Below are positions 1-9,193 of a stretch of DNA of 64,000 nt, piece after piece. The stretch covers positions 3,014,001 through 3,078,000 of the forward strand of contig CP087974.1 in NCBI GenBank assembly GCA_024426085.1, written 5' to 3'. A program made the translations under genes and the position numbers. Numbering within the stretch: position 1 is the first letter of the stretch; every line of letters begins with the position of its first letter. This stretch comes from Rhizobium sp. RCAM05350 (lineage in GTDB: Bacteria; Pseudomonadota; Alphaproteobacteria; Rhizobiales; Rhizobiaceae). The notes below the pieces were generated by a model. It ran no database searches and was not told the DNA's origin. It saw only the letters and a list, made by a program, of their open reading frames with translations.

Positions 1-480
1 GTGCATGCAGACAACGATCACTGGACCCTTTTTATAGGCATCGGTAAAGTGATGCAGATCATGCCAGGTTGCGCGGCGCCATAGGCGCCTGATGATCGAA
101 AATTCCGTCATGATGCGGCCCTGGTTTTGCCAGCTCCGCTTGAGAACCTGATCGCGCTCCTCTTCGGTCGCATCCGGGAGGAGACGCCGCAGGTTTTTCT
201 GTGTTTTCTTGACAGATGACCTGTGCCAGCGCGGGATGACAAACGTCCCAAGCCGGGCGCCCGCCGCCGAGCAGATGCTGGCCGGAACGGCTTTCAATCC
301 GAAGTGAACGGTCAGGTCGAGCAGGTTCTTGAGATTGCCGCTCACATGATAGCGAAAGGCCGTTTTACGCCGGTCGCCATCCTTGAACAGGTCTGCCAGC
401 GGCGGTGTCGCAGGAGCGCGGTAGACCCAGGCGGACCGTTTCGCAGGCCCACTTTTGGCGTCGTTTGCTGGCTTGGCCAT
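1..480 (-). CDS. lipid A-type (LpxL/HtrB-like) lysophospholipid acyltransferase, 3' end outside window
   Basis: The first 160 residues are present, starting at an ATG 5 bases after the P450 stop, and the frame stays open to the window edge. The segment WQNQGRIMTEFSIIRRL and the following GPVIVVCMH resemble the N-terminal half of bacterial lipid A late acyltransferases, which move an acyl chain from acyl-ACP onto lipid A on the inner face of the inner membrane. In that family the next residues are TGNWE, so the window ends on the His of the catalytic HX4(D/E) motif; the acidic residue is not visible. There is no obvious N-terminal membrane anchor; the start is rich in Lys, Ala and Pro. Co-transcription with the P450 is implied by spacing. 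The acceptor could instead be another lipid such as an ornithine lipid. Confidence 0.72.
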   Translation of the reverse strand, partial: MAKPANDAKSGPAKRSAWVYRAPATPPLADLFKDGDRRKTAFRYHVSGNLKNLLDLTVHFGLKAVPASICSAAGARLGTFVIPRWHRSSVKKTQKNLRRLLPDATEEERDQVLKRSWQNQGRIMTEFSIIRRLWRRATWHDLHHFTDAYKKGPVIVVCMH

Positions 481-485
481 CGGGG

Positions 486-1936
486 CTAAACCTTTTCGCG
501 CCGATGCAGCGTCACCGGCAGGCCACCGCGCGGCCGCAGTGTCAGGCGGCATTGCGGCTCGACTTTCGCGTCTTCGGCCACCCGCACCTTGAACCGCTGG
601 GCAAGGATCGCCAGGCACAGGATCGCTTCCTGGAGGCCGAATTGCAGGCCGGGGCAGACGCGCGGACCACTGGCGAAGGGGATGTAGCTATAGGGTATGG
701 CCTTGCCGCCATTCATAAAGCGCTCAGGCTTGAAGAGATGGGCGTGCTTGAAGAAGGCCTCCGTCCGGTGCAGCAGCCAAGGCACGATCAGCACCAGCGA
801 TGCCGGCTTGACGTCGATATCGCCGATCCGATCGGCCTCTTTCGCCTGTCGGGCAAGAATCGGCACTGGCGGATAGAGACGCAGCGTCTCCTCGATCACA
901 GCACGGCACCAGTCCAACTGAGGAATGTCGTCGAGCGTCGGTACATGGTTGCTGCAGACGCGGGCGATTTCCTCGTGCAGTGATTTTTCGACCCATTGCG
1001 CCCGTGACAGCAGGTACCAGGCCCAAGTCAATGTTGCCGCTGTCGTCTCGTGGCCGGCCATGAAGATGGTGGCAGCCTCGTTGCGGAGCGCCACCACGTC
1101 GAGCTTCAGTTCCGGATTGCGCTTCTGCCGCCGCACCAGCAGTTCCACCATCGAGTTGTCGTCGCCCCGCCCGGCCAGATGGTCCTCGACCACCTTGTCG
1201 ATGATCTGATGAATGCGTGAAACGGACCGACGCAGTTTTGGCGTCCGCAGCACCGGCAGCCCCTCGTCGAAGCCGAGGAAATAGCCGATGTTGACGGAAT
1301 CGATCAGCGACTGGTAGCTCTCGAAACCCTCGCTGACGGCCTTTGCGCCGTCTTCACTGAGGTCATTGCCGAACACGGCCCGGGAAATGATTTCCGCCGT
1401 CAGGCCGGCCATTTCGAAGCGCGTTCACAGGTGCGCCGTCTGGAAGGGATTCCCAACGATGCACTAGCTCGCTTGTGGTGTTTTCCATGATCTTGCTGAA
1501 AGCCGGCACACGGTTCTTGTGGACGATATCGTTGACCAGCGGGCGCCGCTGCTTCCATGTCTCGCCATCGGAAATGAACAGCCCGTCGCCCAAAAGGAAT
1601 TCCAGCGCGCCGCATCTGCGGCGTCTTGCGCTCGAAATTTTCGTGGCGCTTGGCAACGACATAACGGATCGCGTCCGGCGAATTGACCACGACAATCTGG
1701 CGTCCAAAGACGTTCATCGCGGTTACGCGATCGGTGTAGTCGCCCTTGCGCCAGACCGACAGAAAATCATGACGAGCCTTGAGAATGAGATTGAGCGGGC
1801 GGCCGGGCTTGCCCCTGTAGTAGTCGGCATGGGCGGGCTCGAACGAATTCTTTCGGAGCTTTTCAATGATATCCGTCGATTGCCGTAAACTGGAGAACAT
1901 GCTCCGGCTGCCCCTGTCTGTGTCCGGTGACGGCAC
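486..1936 (-). CDS. cytochrome P450 (two frame breaks)
   Basis: A soluble bacterial-type P450 of about 480 residues. All hallmark elements are visible: the I-helix AGHETT (near residue 290), the K-helix EETLR, and the haem loop FASGPRVCPG with the Cys ligand (near residue 425). There is no signal peptide or membrane anchor and no fused reductase, so it should use separate ferredoxin or flavodoxin partners. The reading frame is broken near 1606 and near 1418; the three pieces join without loss of conserved sequence, so I treat this as one gene. The start used is a GTG with AGGA about 6 bases upstream; an ATG at 1900 (MFSSLRQ) is the alternative. It directly precedes the acyltransferase gene, which suggests a lipid or fatty-acyl substrate; that is inference. 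Confidence 0.85.
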
Positions 1937-2002
1937 TGTGAGTCCTGATGGTCGCGACTACCGGATAGCAGCAATTTCTGGCAGCGCAAAATTCTTTCGA
2001 CA

Positions 2003-2034
2003 GACAAAACCCTGCCGTTGGGAACGGCAGGGTT
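2003..2034 (-). terminator. intrinsic terminator of the lysine-catabolic operon
   Basis: Perfect 12-bp stem (arms 2008-2019 and 2023-2034, AACCCTGCCGTT) with a 3-base loop. Read on the minus strand it is followed by TTTTG, and it lies 38 bases after the aminotransferase stop. Confidence 0.8.
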
Positions 2035-2072
2035 GATCGTCATTCGCGATTGCGACGGCGGGCTGGATGCTT

Positions 2073-3304
2073 TTAACGCAGGGCCGCGCAGGCTTTTACA
2101 ATCCGCTCCAGCGCCTCGCGCAATTCCGCTTCCGAGGTCGCATAGGAGATGCGGAAGAACGGCGACAGGCCAAAGGCCGAGCCCGGCACGACGGCGACAT
2201 GGGCATCGTCGAGCAGATAGGCGCAGAAGTCTGCGTCCGTCTCGATGCGCTTGCCGCCGGGTGTGGTTTTGCCCAGCATGCCTGCGCAGCCGGAGAAGGT
2301 GTAGAAGGCGCCTTCGGGCGTGCGGCAATCGAGACCGTCGATGGTATTGAGCGCCGTAACGACCAGATCGCGGCGGCGTTGGAAGCTGGCGGTGCGTTCC
2401 TTGAGAAAATCCTGCGGCCCGTTCAGCGCGGCGACCGAGGCGGCCTGGCTGATCGAGGACGGGCAGGAGGTTGCCTGGCTCTGCACCACAGCCATCGCCT
2501 TGATAAGGTCGCGCGGTCCGCCGGCATAACCGATGCGCCAGCCGGTCATGGCATAGGCCTTGGAGACGCCGTTGACGGTGAGCGTCCGGTTCTTCAGCGC
2601 CGGTTCAAGCGCGGCCGGGGTGACAAACTTGAAGCCGTCATAGACGATATGCTCGTACATATCATCGACCAGCAGCCAGACATGCGGATGCTTCAACAGC
2701 ACGTCGAGCAGCGGGCGGTAATCTTCAGCGCTGTAGGCGGCGCCTGATGGATTGGACGGCGAATTCAGCATGACCCAGCGAGTCTTCGGCGTGATCGCCG
2801 CTTGAGCTGTTCGGCCTTCAGCCGGAAGCCGGCCTCTGCGTCGCAGGCGATCAGGACCGGCTTGCCCTCGGCGATCTCGACGATGTCCGAATAGGAGGTC
2901 CAGTAGGGCGTCGGGATAATCGCTTCGTCGCCGGGGTTCAGCGTCGCCATCATGGCGTTGAAGAGGATCTGCTTGGCGCCGGTTGCCACCGTGATTTCGT
3001 CGAGTTCGTAGGAAACGCCGTTTTCTCTGGCGAACTTGTCCCGGATCGCCTGCTTCAGTTCCGGCGTACCGTCGAGCGCGGTGTATTTGGTCTTGCCGCT
3101 CTGGATGGCATCGCAGGCTGCCTGCTTGACGTGATCGGGCGTATCGAAATCCGGCTCGCCGGCACCCAGAATGATCACCGGCTTGCCGTCGCGCTTCATG
3201 GCTTGTGCTCGTGCGCCGATCTTCAGGATCTGCGAGACGCCGATCGTGGAGATCCGCGAGGCGGGCGCAAAGCCCGCCTCCTCAACCTTGGTGTTGATGG
3301 TCAT
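2073..3304 (-). CDS. class I PLP aminotransferase, proposed 2-aminoadipate aminotransferase (one frame break)
   Basis: A fold-type I aminotransferase of about 410 residues, close to the rhizobial aspartate aminotransferase AatA type. Visible features are the GAGEPDFDTP motif near residue 50, TGAKQILFNA, the NSPSNPSG substrate-carboxylate region, and the Schiff-base Lys in VSKAYAMTGWRIGY. One base is missing near 2800 (KAEQL joins AAITPKTRW). Sequence alone would give aspartate aminotransferase. Its position as last gene after the ALDH7, D-2-hydroxyglutarate oxidase and HglS genes suggests it converts 2-aminoadipate to 2-oxoadipate here. It starts 9 bases after the aldehyde dehydrogenase stop with AAGGA about 6 bases before the ATG. 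Confidence 0.82.
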
Positions 3305-3313
3305 GACCGATCC

Positions 3314-4847
3314 TTATTCGATGTCAAAGGAGACGCCCTGTGCCAGCGGCAGGGCCTTCGAATAGTTGATCGTGTTGGTGGCGCGGCGCATGTAGGCGCG
3401 CCATGCGTCCGAGCCGGATTCGCGGCCGCCGCCGGTTTCCTTTTCGCCGCCGAACGCGCCGCCGATTTCAGCACCGGATGTGCCGATATTGACGTTGGCG
3501 ATGCCGCAGTCGGAACCGTCAGGCGACAGGAAACGCTCGGCTTCCTGCAGGTCGAGCGTGAAGATCGACGATGAGAGGCCGGCACCGACCGCGTTGTGAT
3601 CGGCAACCGCGGCGTCGAAGTCGCTGTACTTCATGACGTAGAGGATCGGTGCGAAGGTTTCTTCGGTGACCGGTCCGTCCTGCTTCGGCATTTCGACCAG
3701 GGCGGGCTTGACGTAGTAGCTGTTGGCGTTGCCGAGATCGACGCGTTCGCCGCCGGTGATCGGAGCCGCCGTGCGCCTTTGCTTCGGACAGCGCCTTCTG
3801 CATGTTGTCGAAGGCCGGCTTGTCGACCAGCGGACCGACGAGAGCGGTTGATTCCAGCGGGTTGCCGACCGAAACACTCGAATAGGCCTTCTTCAGGCGC
3901 GGAACCAGCTGATCGTAGACGCTTTCATGGACGAACAGGCGGCGCAGTGTGGTGCAGCGCTGGCCGGCCGTGCCCATGGCACCGAAGGCGATGGCGCGCA
4001 GCGCCATGTCGAGATCGGCCGACGGGCAAACGATGCCGCCATTGTTGCCGCCGAGTTCGAGGATGGCACGGGCAAAGCGCTTGGCCAAGCGCGGACCGAC
4101 ATCGCGGCCCATGCGGGTGGAACCGGTGGCCGAAACCAACGGTACCTTCGGGTGATCGACCATCACTTCGCCAATGGTGCGGTCGCCGATCAGAACCTGC
4201 GTCAGGCCTTCAGGCGCATCGCCGAAGCGGGCAATGGCACGATCAAGGATAGCCTGCGATGCAAGGGCGGTGAGCGGGGTCTTTTCCGACGGCTTCCAGA
4301 CGACGGCATTGCCGCAGACCAGAGCAAGCGCCGAGTTCCAGGCCCAGACGGCGACCGGGAAGTTGAAGGCGGAGATAACGCCGATGACGCCGAGCGGATG
4401 CCAGGTTTCCATCATGCGGTGGCCGGGGCGCTCGGTGGCGATGGTCAGGCCGTAGAGTTGGCGGGAGAGGCCGACGGCGAAATCGCAGATGTCGATCATT
4501 TCCTGGACTTCGCCAAGACCTTCCGAGGTGATCTTGCCGGCTTCGATGGAGACCAGACGGCCGAGATCGGCCTTGCTGGCGCGCAGTTCTTCGCCGAGCA
4601 GGCGGATCAGTTCGCCGCGCTTCGGAGCCGGGACCAGACGCCAGGCGCGAAATGCTGCATCGGCCTTTTCGATCTTGGCGGCGGCTTCAACGGCCGAAAC
4701 CGTCTTCAGGCTGGCAATCTGTTCGCCGGTGACTGGCGAGAAGGAGGCCATGTCGCCACCTGTATAGAGGTCCTTGGAGACGCCGAGCTTCTCCAGAAGG
4801 GCGGCCGTTTCCTGAACGACATTCACCGACTTCGTTGCAATGTTCAT
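3314..4847 (-). CDS. amaB: ALDH7-type L-aminoadipate-semialdehyde dehydrogenase, AmaB-like (one frame break)
   Basis: NAD(P)-dependent aldehyde dehydrogenase of about 510 residues in the antiquitin/ALDH7 group, which oxidises 2-aminoadipate 6-semialdehyde (in equilibrium with piperideine-6-carboxylate) to 2-aminoadipate. Diagnostic sequence includes ERPGHRMMETWHPLGVIG, ISAFNFPVAVWAWN, NAVVWKPSEKTPLTA, the ELGGNNG segment with the general-base Glu, and the catalytic Cys in GTAGQRCTTLRRL. The frame breaks near 3768; the C-terminal part continues ITGGERVDLGN. Start chosen at ATG (MNIATKSVN) with GGGAG upstream; a TTG three codons earlier is open but too close to that site. It sits between the hydroxyglutarate oxidase and aminotransferase genes in one operon. 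Confidence 0.85.
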
Positions 4848-4880
4848 GATGAGCAAACTCCCGTTTTTGTGTCTGGCGGA

Positions 4881-6302
4881 CTATCCAAAGCGCACCGCAC
4901 CGAGGTCTCCCGGCGAGGTGATGGCTTTGAGGCCCTGGGCCATGTCCTTGATCTTCTGTTGCGTATAAAGGTCGTAATAGGCTTGGTTTTTCCGGCCGAT
5001 GGCATGTTCGGCACTGAAGCTGCCGTTGAAATCCTGGACGGCGATGGCAAACACCCAGTCGCGCAGCCGCCGCTCGAAATCCGTGTCCGATGCCGAAGCA
5101 CTGTCCTTCGGCACCACCAGATTGAAATGCACGCCGCCATCGCCGATATGGCCGAAATCGCAGATCGTCACCTCCGGAAAGGCTTGCGGCATATCGGCCT
5201 TCATGCGGTCGCAGAAGGCCATGATATCACCTCTGCGGAAGGAAAGATCGAAGGCGATCAATTTTCCGGAGTGCTTGACGCCCTCCGACAGGGCATGGCG
5301 CAGCGACCACATTTCATGGGCCGGACCGACGAAGGCATCGGCGAGCGGCGCCTCTTCCGTTTCCCAAATCTCGGCAAGCACCGCTTCCAGGACCGCATCG
5401 AGCGATTGTTCGCCCTCGCGCGGGTTCCCAGGTGCGGGAAATTTCCACGAGGATCACATAGTCAGGCACGTTGCCGCCTTGAAAGGGATTTTTCAGTGAG
5501 GGCACATGATCGAGCGCCGCCGTGACGGAGTTTTTCGAGATGCCTTCGAAGGCCGAGAGATAGGCGCCGAGCCGGTCTTCCATGGCGCGCAGCAGCGGCA
5601 TGACATGGGCGCCGCTTGCCGGAACGAGATAGGCCGTCGCCACCTGCTTCGGCAGGGGTTCGATGTTCAGCACGCATTCGGTGATGATGCCGAAGGCGCC
5701 GGAGGTGCCGATGAAGATCTGCTTCCAGTCGACGCCGGTATTGTTCTTGCGAAGCTCCGAGGTCAGGTCGAGGATCGTACCTTCTTCGTTGGCCAACACC
5801 ACCTTGATGCCGAGCGTGTTGCGGCGGACGTCGCCGTATTTCAGGGAAGCGCGATCCGCCGGTATTGGTGGCCAGCATGCCACCCAGCCGCGGATCGGCG
5901 CCGAGGTCGATCGGGAAAAACAGGCCGTGTTTTTCAAGCTTCTGGTTGACATCCGACAGCCGGAAACCGGCATCCACGCGCAGCGAGCGGTTGTCGAGGT
6001 CGAGATCGAAACGCTGGGTCATCCGGTCGAGGCTGAGCACAGCTTGGGTGCCGGTCAAATCCGGGGTCGAGCCGGACACAAGACCGGTGTTGCCGGATTG
6101 CGGAATGAGAACGAGGCCGTTCTTCACGCAATAGGAAACCGCCGCTGACACCTCTTCGGTGGTTTGTGGACGCAGGACGATTGCGGCGCGGCCCTGATCG
6201 TAGCGCGCCGGTCTGGTAAGCCGCCACATCGCTGCCTTCGGTGACAATGCCCTTGTCACCGAGACGTGCGGTCAGTGCTGCGACGTGGTTCTGGTCGATC
6301 AT
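4881..6302 (-). CDS. FAD-linked oxidase, probable D-2-hydroxyglutarate dehydrogenase (three frame breaks)
   Basis: PCMH-type FAD-binding oxidase of about 472 residues. The N-terminal FAD domain shows the PQSGNTGLVSGSTPD pyrophosphate-binding stretch and TNTGGSRF followed by KYGDVRRNTLG. The C-terminal FAD-oxidase domain contains GHIGDGGVHFNLVVP, the metal/substrate His region, and ends AEHAIGRKN before a short tail. This is the layout of D-2-hydroxyglutarate and D-lactate dehydrogenases (GlcD/D2HGDH family). Breaks occur near 6212, 5848 and 5410. Because the gene just upstream encodes an enzyme that makes D-2-hydroxyglutarate, oxidation of that compound to 2-oxoglutarate is the most economical role. 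The ATG lies 10 bases after the hglS stop; the ribosome site is weak, so coupling is likely. Confidence 0.8.
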
Positions 6303-6312
6303 CGTTTCAGCT

Positions 6313-7714
6313 TTACTCCGCCGCTTGCGCCGACGAAAGCATCTGCCTGACATCGGCAATCGAAGCGTGTTCGATACCGGCATAGTGATCGAACTCGTTC
6401 AGCACCTTTGCACCGAGATCGAGTTCGAAACGCTGCTGGTTGGGGCTCGCCACAAACTCTTGGGCGGCATCATCGCCGAGATTGGACTGGAAGATGCCGG
6501 CGGCGCTGACGGGCAGGAAGTCTTCGTAGACGATCGGATCGAACTGCACGAGACCGTCAGCGATCAGGCTGTCGAGGCTCCTGGACGCATCGGCCTTTGC
6601 CTTGCGGCCCTTGGCGGTTAGCGAATAGGCGAAATAGCCGAGGCCTTCGGCGCGAATGCCGGCCCAGGTATCGGGGAACGGAATGAAGGCATCCGAAAGT
6701 GCCTTTTCATACTCGGCCGCGTTCGAGCCGTCCGCCGCAGGACGAACGATCTTGCGCGACGCATTGAGCAGGTCGTCGTACAGCGTCCGGCCCTTCGGGG
6801 GTCAGCGCGATGCCGCGCTGTTCGATCTCGCCGAAGCGGGCGGTGTGCGAGCCTTCGTGCCAGCTGCTGTCGGCAGTCTGGAATGAAACCGGTTCTTCCA
6901 GGGCCTTGAACGAGGTCTGGCGCAGCAGGATCGCGCATTTGCGGGTCGGCGGGCCTTCGATCGTCGCCTTGGGGGCGATCTTGTAATCCGGCATGCGGGC
7001 CTGGACGGCGTCGATATCCAGCGTGCGCGGCGTCAGGTGGTTGATATGCGGACCCTTGAACGAGACGACATCGGCAATCAGCCGGTGGGCTTCATGCAGG
7101 CGGTGGTACATGTCGGGGCTGACATTGGCCTTGTCGTGCCAGCGGAAGGTCTCAAGAGCTTCAGCAACGAAGCGCTCGGCATCGGCCTTGTCGAGACCGC
7201 CCTGCCTTTCCGTCTTCTCCGTCAGCGCGATGGCGCCGTCGGTAAAGATCTGCCGCTTCGACAGGATCTGCTCGGCCTCATTGCGCAACGCTTTGTCGGC
7301 GATCAGGTCGAGCCGCAGCAGCGAGGTGAAGACGCGGAAGGGGTTTTTCTTCAAGGCCGCATCCCCGACTGGGCGGAAGGCCGTCGAATGAACTGGGACG
7401 CCGGCGGTCGAGAGATCGTAGTAGCCGACCGGCAGCATGCCCATGACGGCAAAGACGCGGCGCATCATCGACAGCTCGGCGGGCGTGCCGAGCCGGATGG
7501 CGCCATGGCGCTCCTCGGAGATGCGCTCCAGCGAATCCGTGTCCTCGAGACGGGCCTGCAGATCCGGATCGGCAGCCAGCGTTTCGGCGTTCACCTTGCC
7601 CACCAGTTCCATCAACGTGCCATAGGCCGGCACCTCGGTGCGGTACATGGCCGACATCGCCGCGGAAAAGGCCGAGCGGATAAGGTCGGTGGATACGAAA
7701 CTATTCTCTTTCAC
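6313..7714 (-). CDS. hglS: 2-oxoadipate dioxygenase/decarboxylase (DUF1338, HglS/YdcJ family; one frame break)
   Basis: About 466 residues, the same size as Pseudomonas putida HglS, a non-haem Fe(II) enzyme that turns 2-oxoadipate into D-2-hydroxyglutarate in lysine catabolism. With the GTG start chosen here (KENSFVSTD follows; GAGG upstream) the motif ERHGAIRLG places His at residue 70 and Arg at 74, the numbering I recall for the metal ligand and substrate-binding residues of the Pseudomonas enzyme. The second His is in HLTPRTLDID and the Glu ligand is probably in LEEPVSF. One extra C in a run near 6797 breaks the frame; the C-terminus continues GRTLYDDLLNASRKIV. First gene of the operon, divergent from the LysR gene. 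Upstream in-frame codons exist but lack homology-like sequence. Confidence 0.88.
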
Positions 7715-7829
7715 GGCAACGCGCCTCGCAGTATGGAAGGGATAACGGTGATCATTCTCATTTCGTATCATATATGGGTCGAACGGGCATTGATTGCGAC
7801 AGTTATGACTATGATCATGCGAGGCTGGA
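7715..7829. promoter_or_regulatory. divergent hglS / lysR promoter region
   Basis: This 115-bp AT-richer gap must hold both promoters. Two copies of the palindrome TGATCA sit at 7749-7754 and 7812-7817, 63 bp apart, which is six helical turns, one near each gene start. LysR proteins often bind such divergent gaps, but I find no clear T-N11-A pair, so the operator is not assigned. Confidence 0.4.
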
Positions 7830-8726
7830 ATGAAGTTGAGCAGAAGACTGGTCCCGGACGTCACGACGCTGCAGGCATTCGAGTGTGCCGCGCGTCATGG
7901 CAGCTTCACGCAGGCGGCCGCCGAGCTGAACCCTGACCCAAAGCGCCGTCAGCCGCCAGATCAAGGATCTCGAAAGCCAGATCGGCGTACTCCTGTTTGA
8001 GCGTATCCGGCAGCGGGTCATTCTCTCCGATGCGGGCCAGAAATTCCTGCCCGAGGTTCGCCGGCTGCTGACCCAATCCGAGGAGTTGATGGTCCGCGCC
8101 ATGGCGTCGGCCCGCTCGGGAATCGACCCTCTCCATCGCTTCGCTGCCAACCTTCGGCAGTCGCTGGCTGACACCGCGCCTGCCGAACTTTCTCAGTCAG
8201 CATCCGGGCACGGTGATCAATATCGCTTCACGGTCGCAGCCCTTCGATTTCGAGGAGCAGAATTTCGACCTCGCTATTCACTACGGCCAGCCGGTCTGGG
8301 CGCACGCCACTTGCAGCTACCTCTGCAGCGAGATCATCGTGCCGGTGGCAAGTCCCGCACTGCTGGCGCTTAATCCTATGAAGGAGCCGAGTGAACTGGA
8401 GCACAAGCCGCTGCTGCATCTCGCCACCCGGCCGAAGATGTGGGCGCAGTGGTTCGAAAGCAATGGCGGCGAGATGAAGTCGGCCTATCGCGGCAACTGA
8501 TCTCGACCAGTTTTCGATGGTGATCGAGGCCGCTGTCGCAGGGCTCGGCTTTGCGTTGGTGCCGCGCTACCTGATCGAGCAGGAACTTGTCGTCGACCGG
8601 TTGCGCGTTGTCTTCGACCGGCCGATGCAGACGGAAAACAGCTATTATCTGGTGGTGCCGGAGGGCAAGCTGGAAAATCCGGTCAGCCAGGCTTTCAGGG
8701 CGTGGATCACGGCCCAGGTCGGGTGA
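7830..8726 (+). CDS. LysR-family regulator, GcvA-like (three frame breaks)
   Basis: About 297 residues. The N-terminal winged HTH reads FECAARHGSFTQAAAELNL then TQSAVSRQIKDLE, followed by the substrate-binding domain (LSIASLPTFGSRWLTPRL, FDLAIHYG, MVIEAAVAGLGFALVP). The W-L-x-P-R-L and DLAIHYG motifs are those of GcvA-type LysR proteins. Frame breaks near 7930, 8127 and 8495 are single-base insertions (CCC for CC, GGG for GG, and a T between AAC and GAT). Divergent orientation next to the lysine/2-oxoadipate operon makes it the likely regulator, probably sensing a pathway intermediate. Start ATG has GAGG about 6 bases upstream. Confidence 0.82.
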
Positions 8727-9193
8727 ATGCCAGGTGCCTTCGCTGCGCCGCAATATAAAAGGCGGAACCTTTCCGTGCCCCGCGCGTTGCCGACTGGATG
8801 AGCAGTGCCGAAAAGACAACCGTGAGGGGTTTCACATCATTTGCTGGGAAGGATGACCGCGACAACGGCCGTTCTTCGGCGTTGCGGCATGGAATTCGTC
8901 CCCAGAATATGCCCCCGCAGCTTGCAACACATTGGCACTACGGCTAAAAAATGCCCAGTTCTTGCATCACGCAGCCCTGACAGCGAAGCGACAGCCGCCT
9001 TCACGACCTTAAAGGCCCATCCGGGCCGCGCCAAAGTCACCGGTTTCTCGCTTACGGGAGACTTTGTGGCTGATGGTGGAACACCGATGAGTGTTTAGGG
9101 TCGTGGCAGCGCAGAGCCAAACATCAGGGCTGCAGCCCATCCGGCGTGACGACCGGACCCTTCAACACCGCCTGGACCCAGAACCCGTACCCA
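8727..9193. other. 467-bp intergenic region upstream of ndvB
   Basis: No convincing gene. An 85-codon frame at 8841-9098 (+) and a 67-codon frame at 8837-9040 (-) lack ribosome sites and a coding-like third-position pattern. The stretch should contain the ndvB promoter. A small GGCCC/GGGCC hairpin lies near 9017-9030. Confidence 0.45.

Noticed and set aside
486..1936. P450 as a decayed pseudogene
   Set aside because: All catalytic motifs are intact and the breaks match the error pattern seen in essential genes.
8841..9098. Small gene between the LysR gene and ndvB
   Set aside because: Overlapping frames on both strands, no ribosome site, no coding-like bias; most likely the ndvB promoter region.
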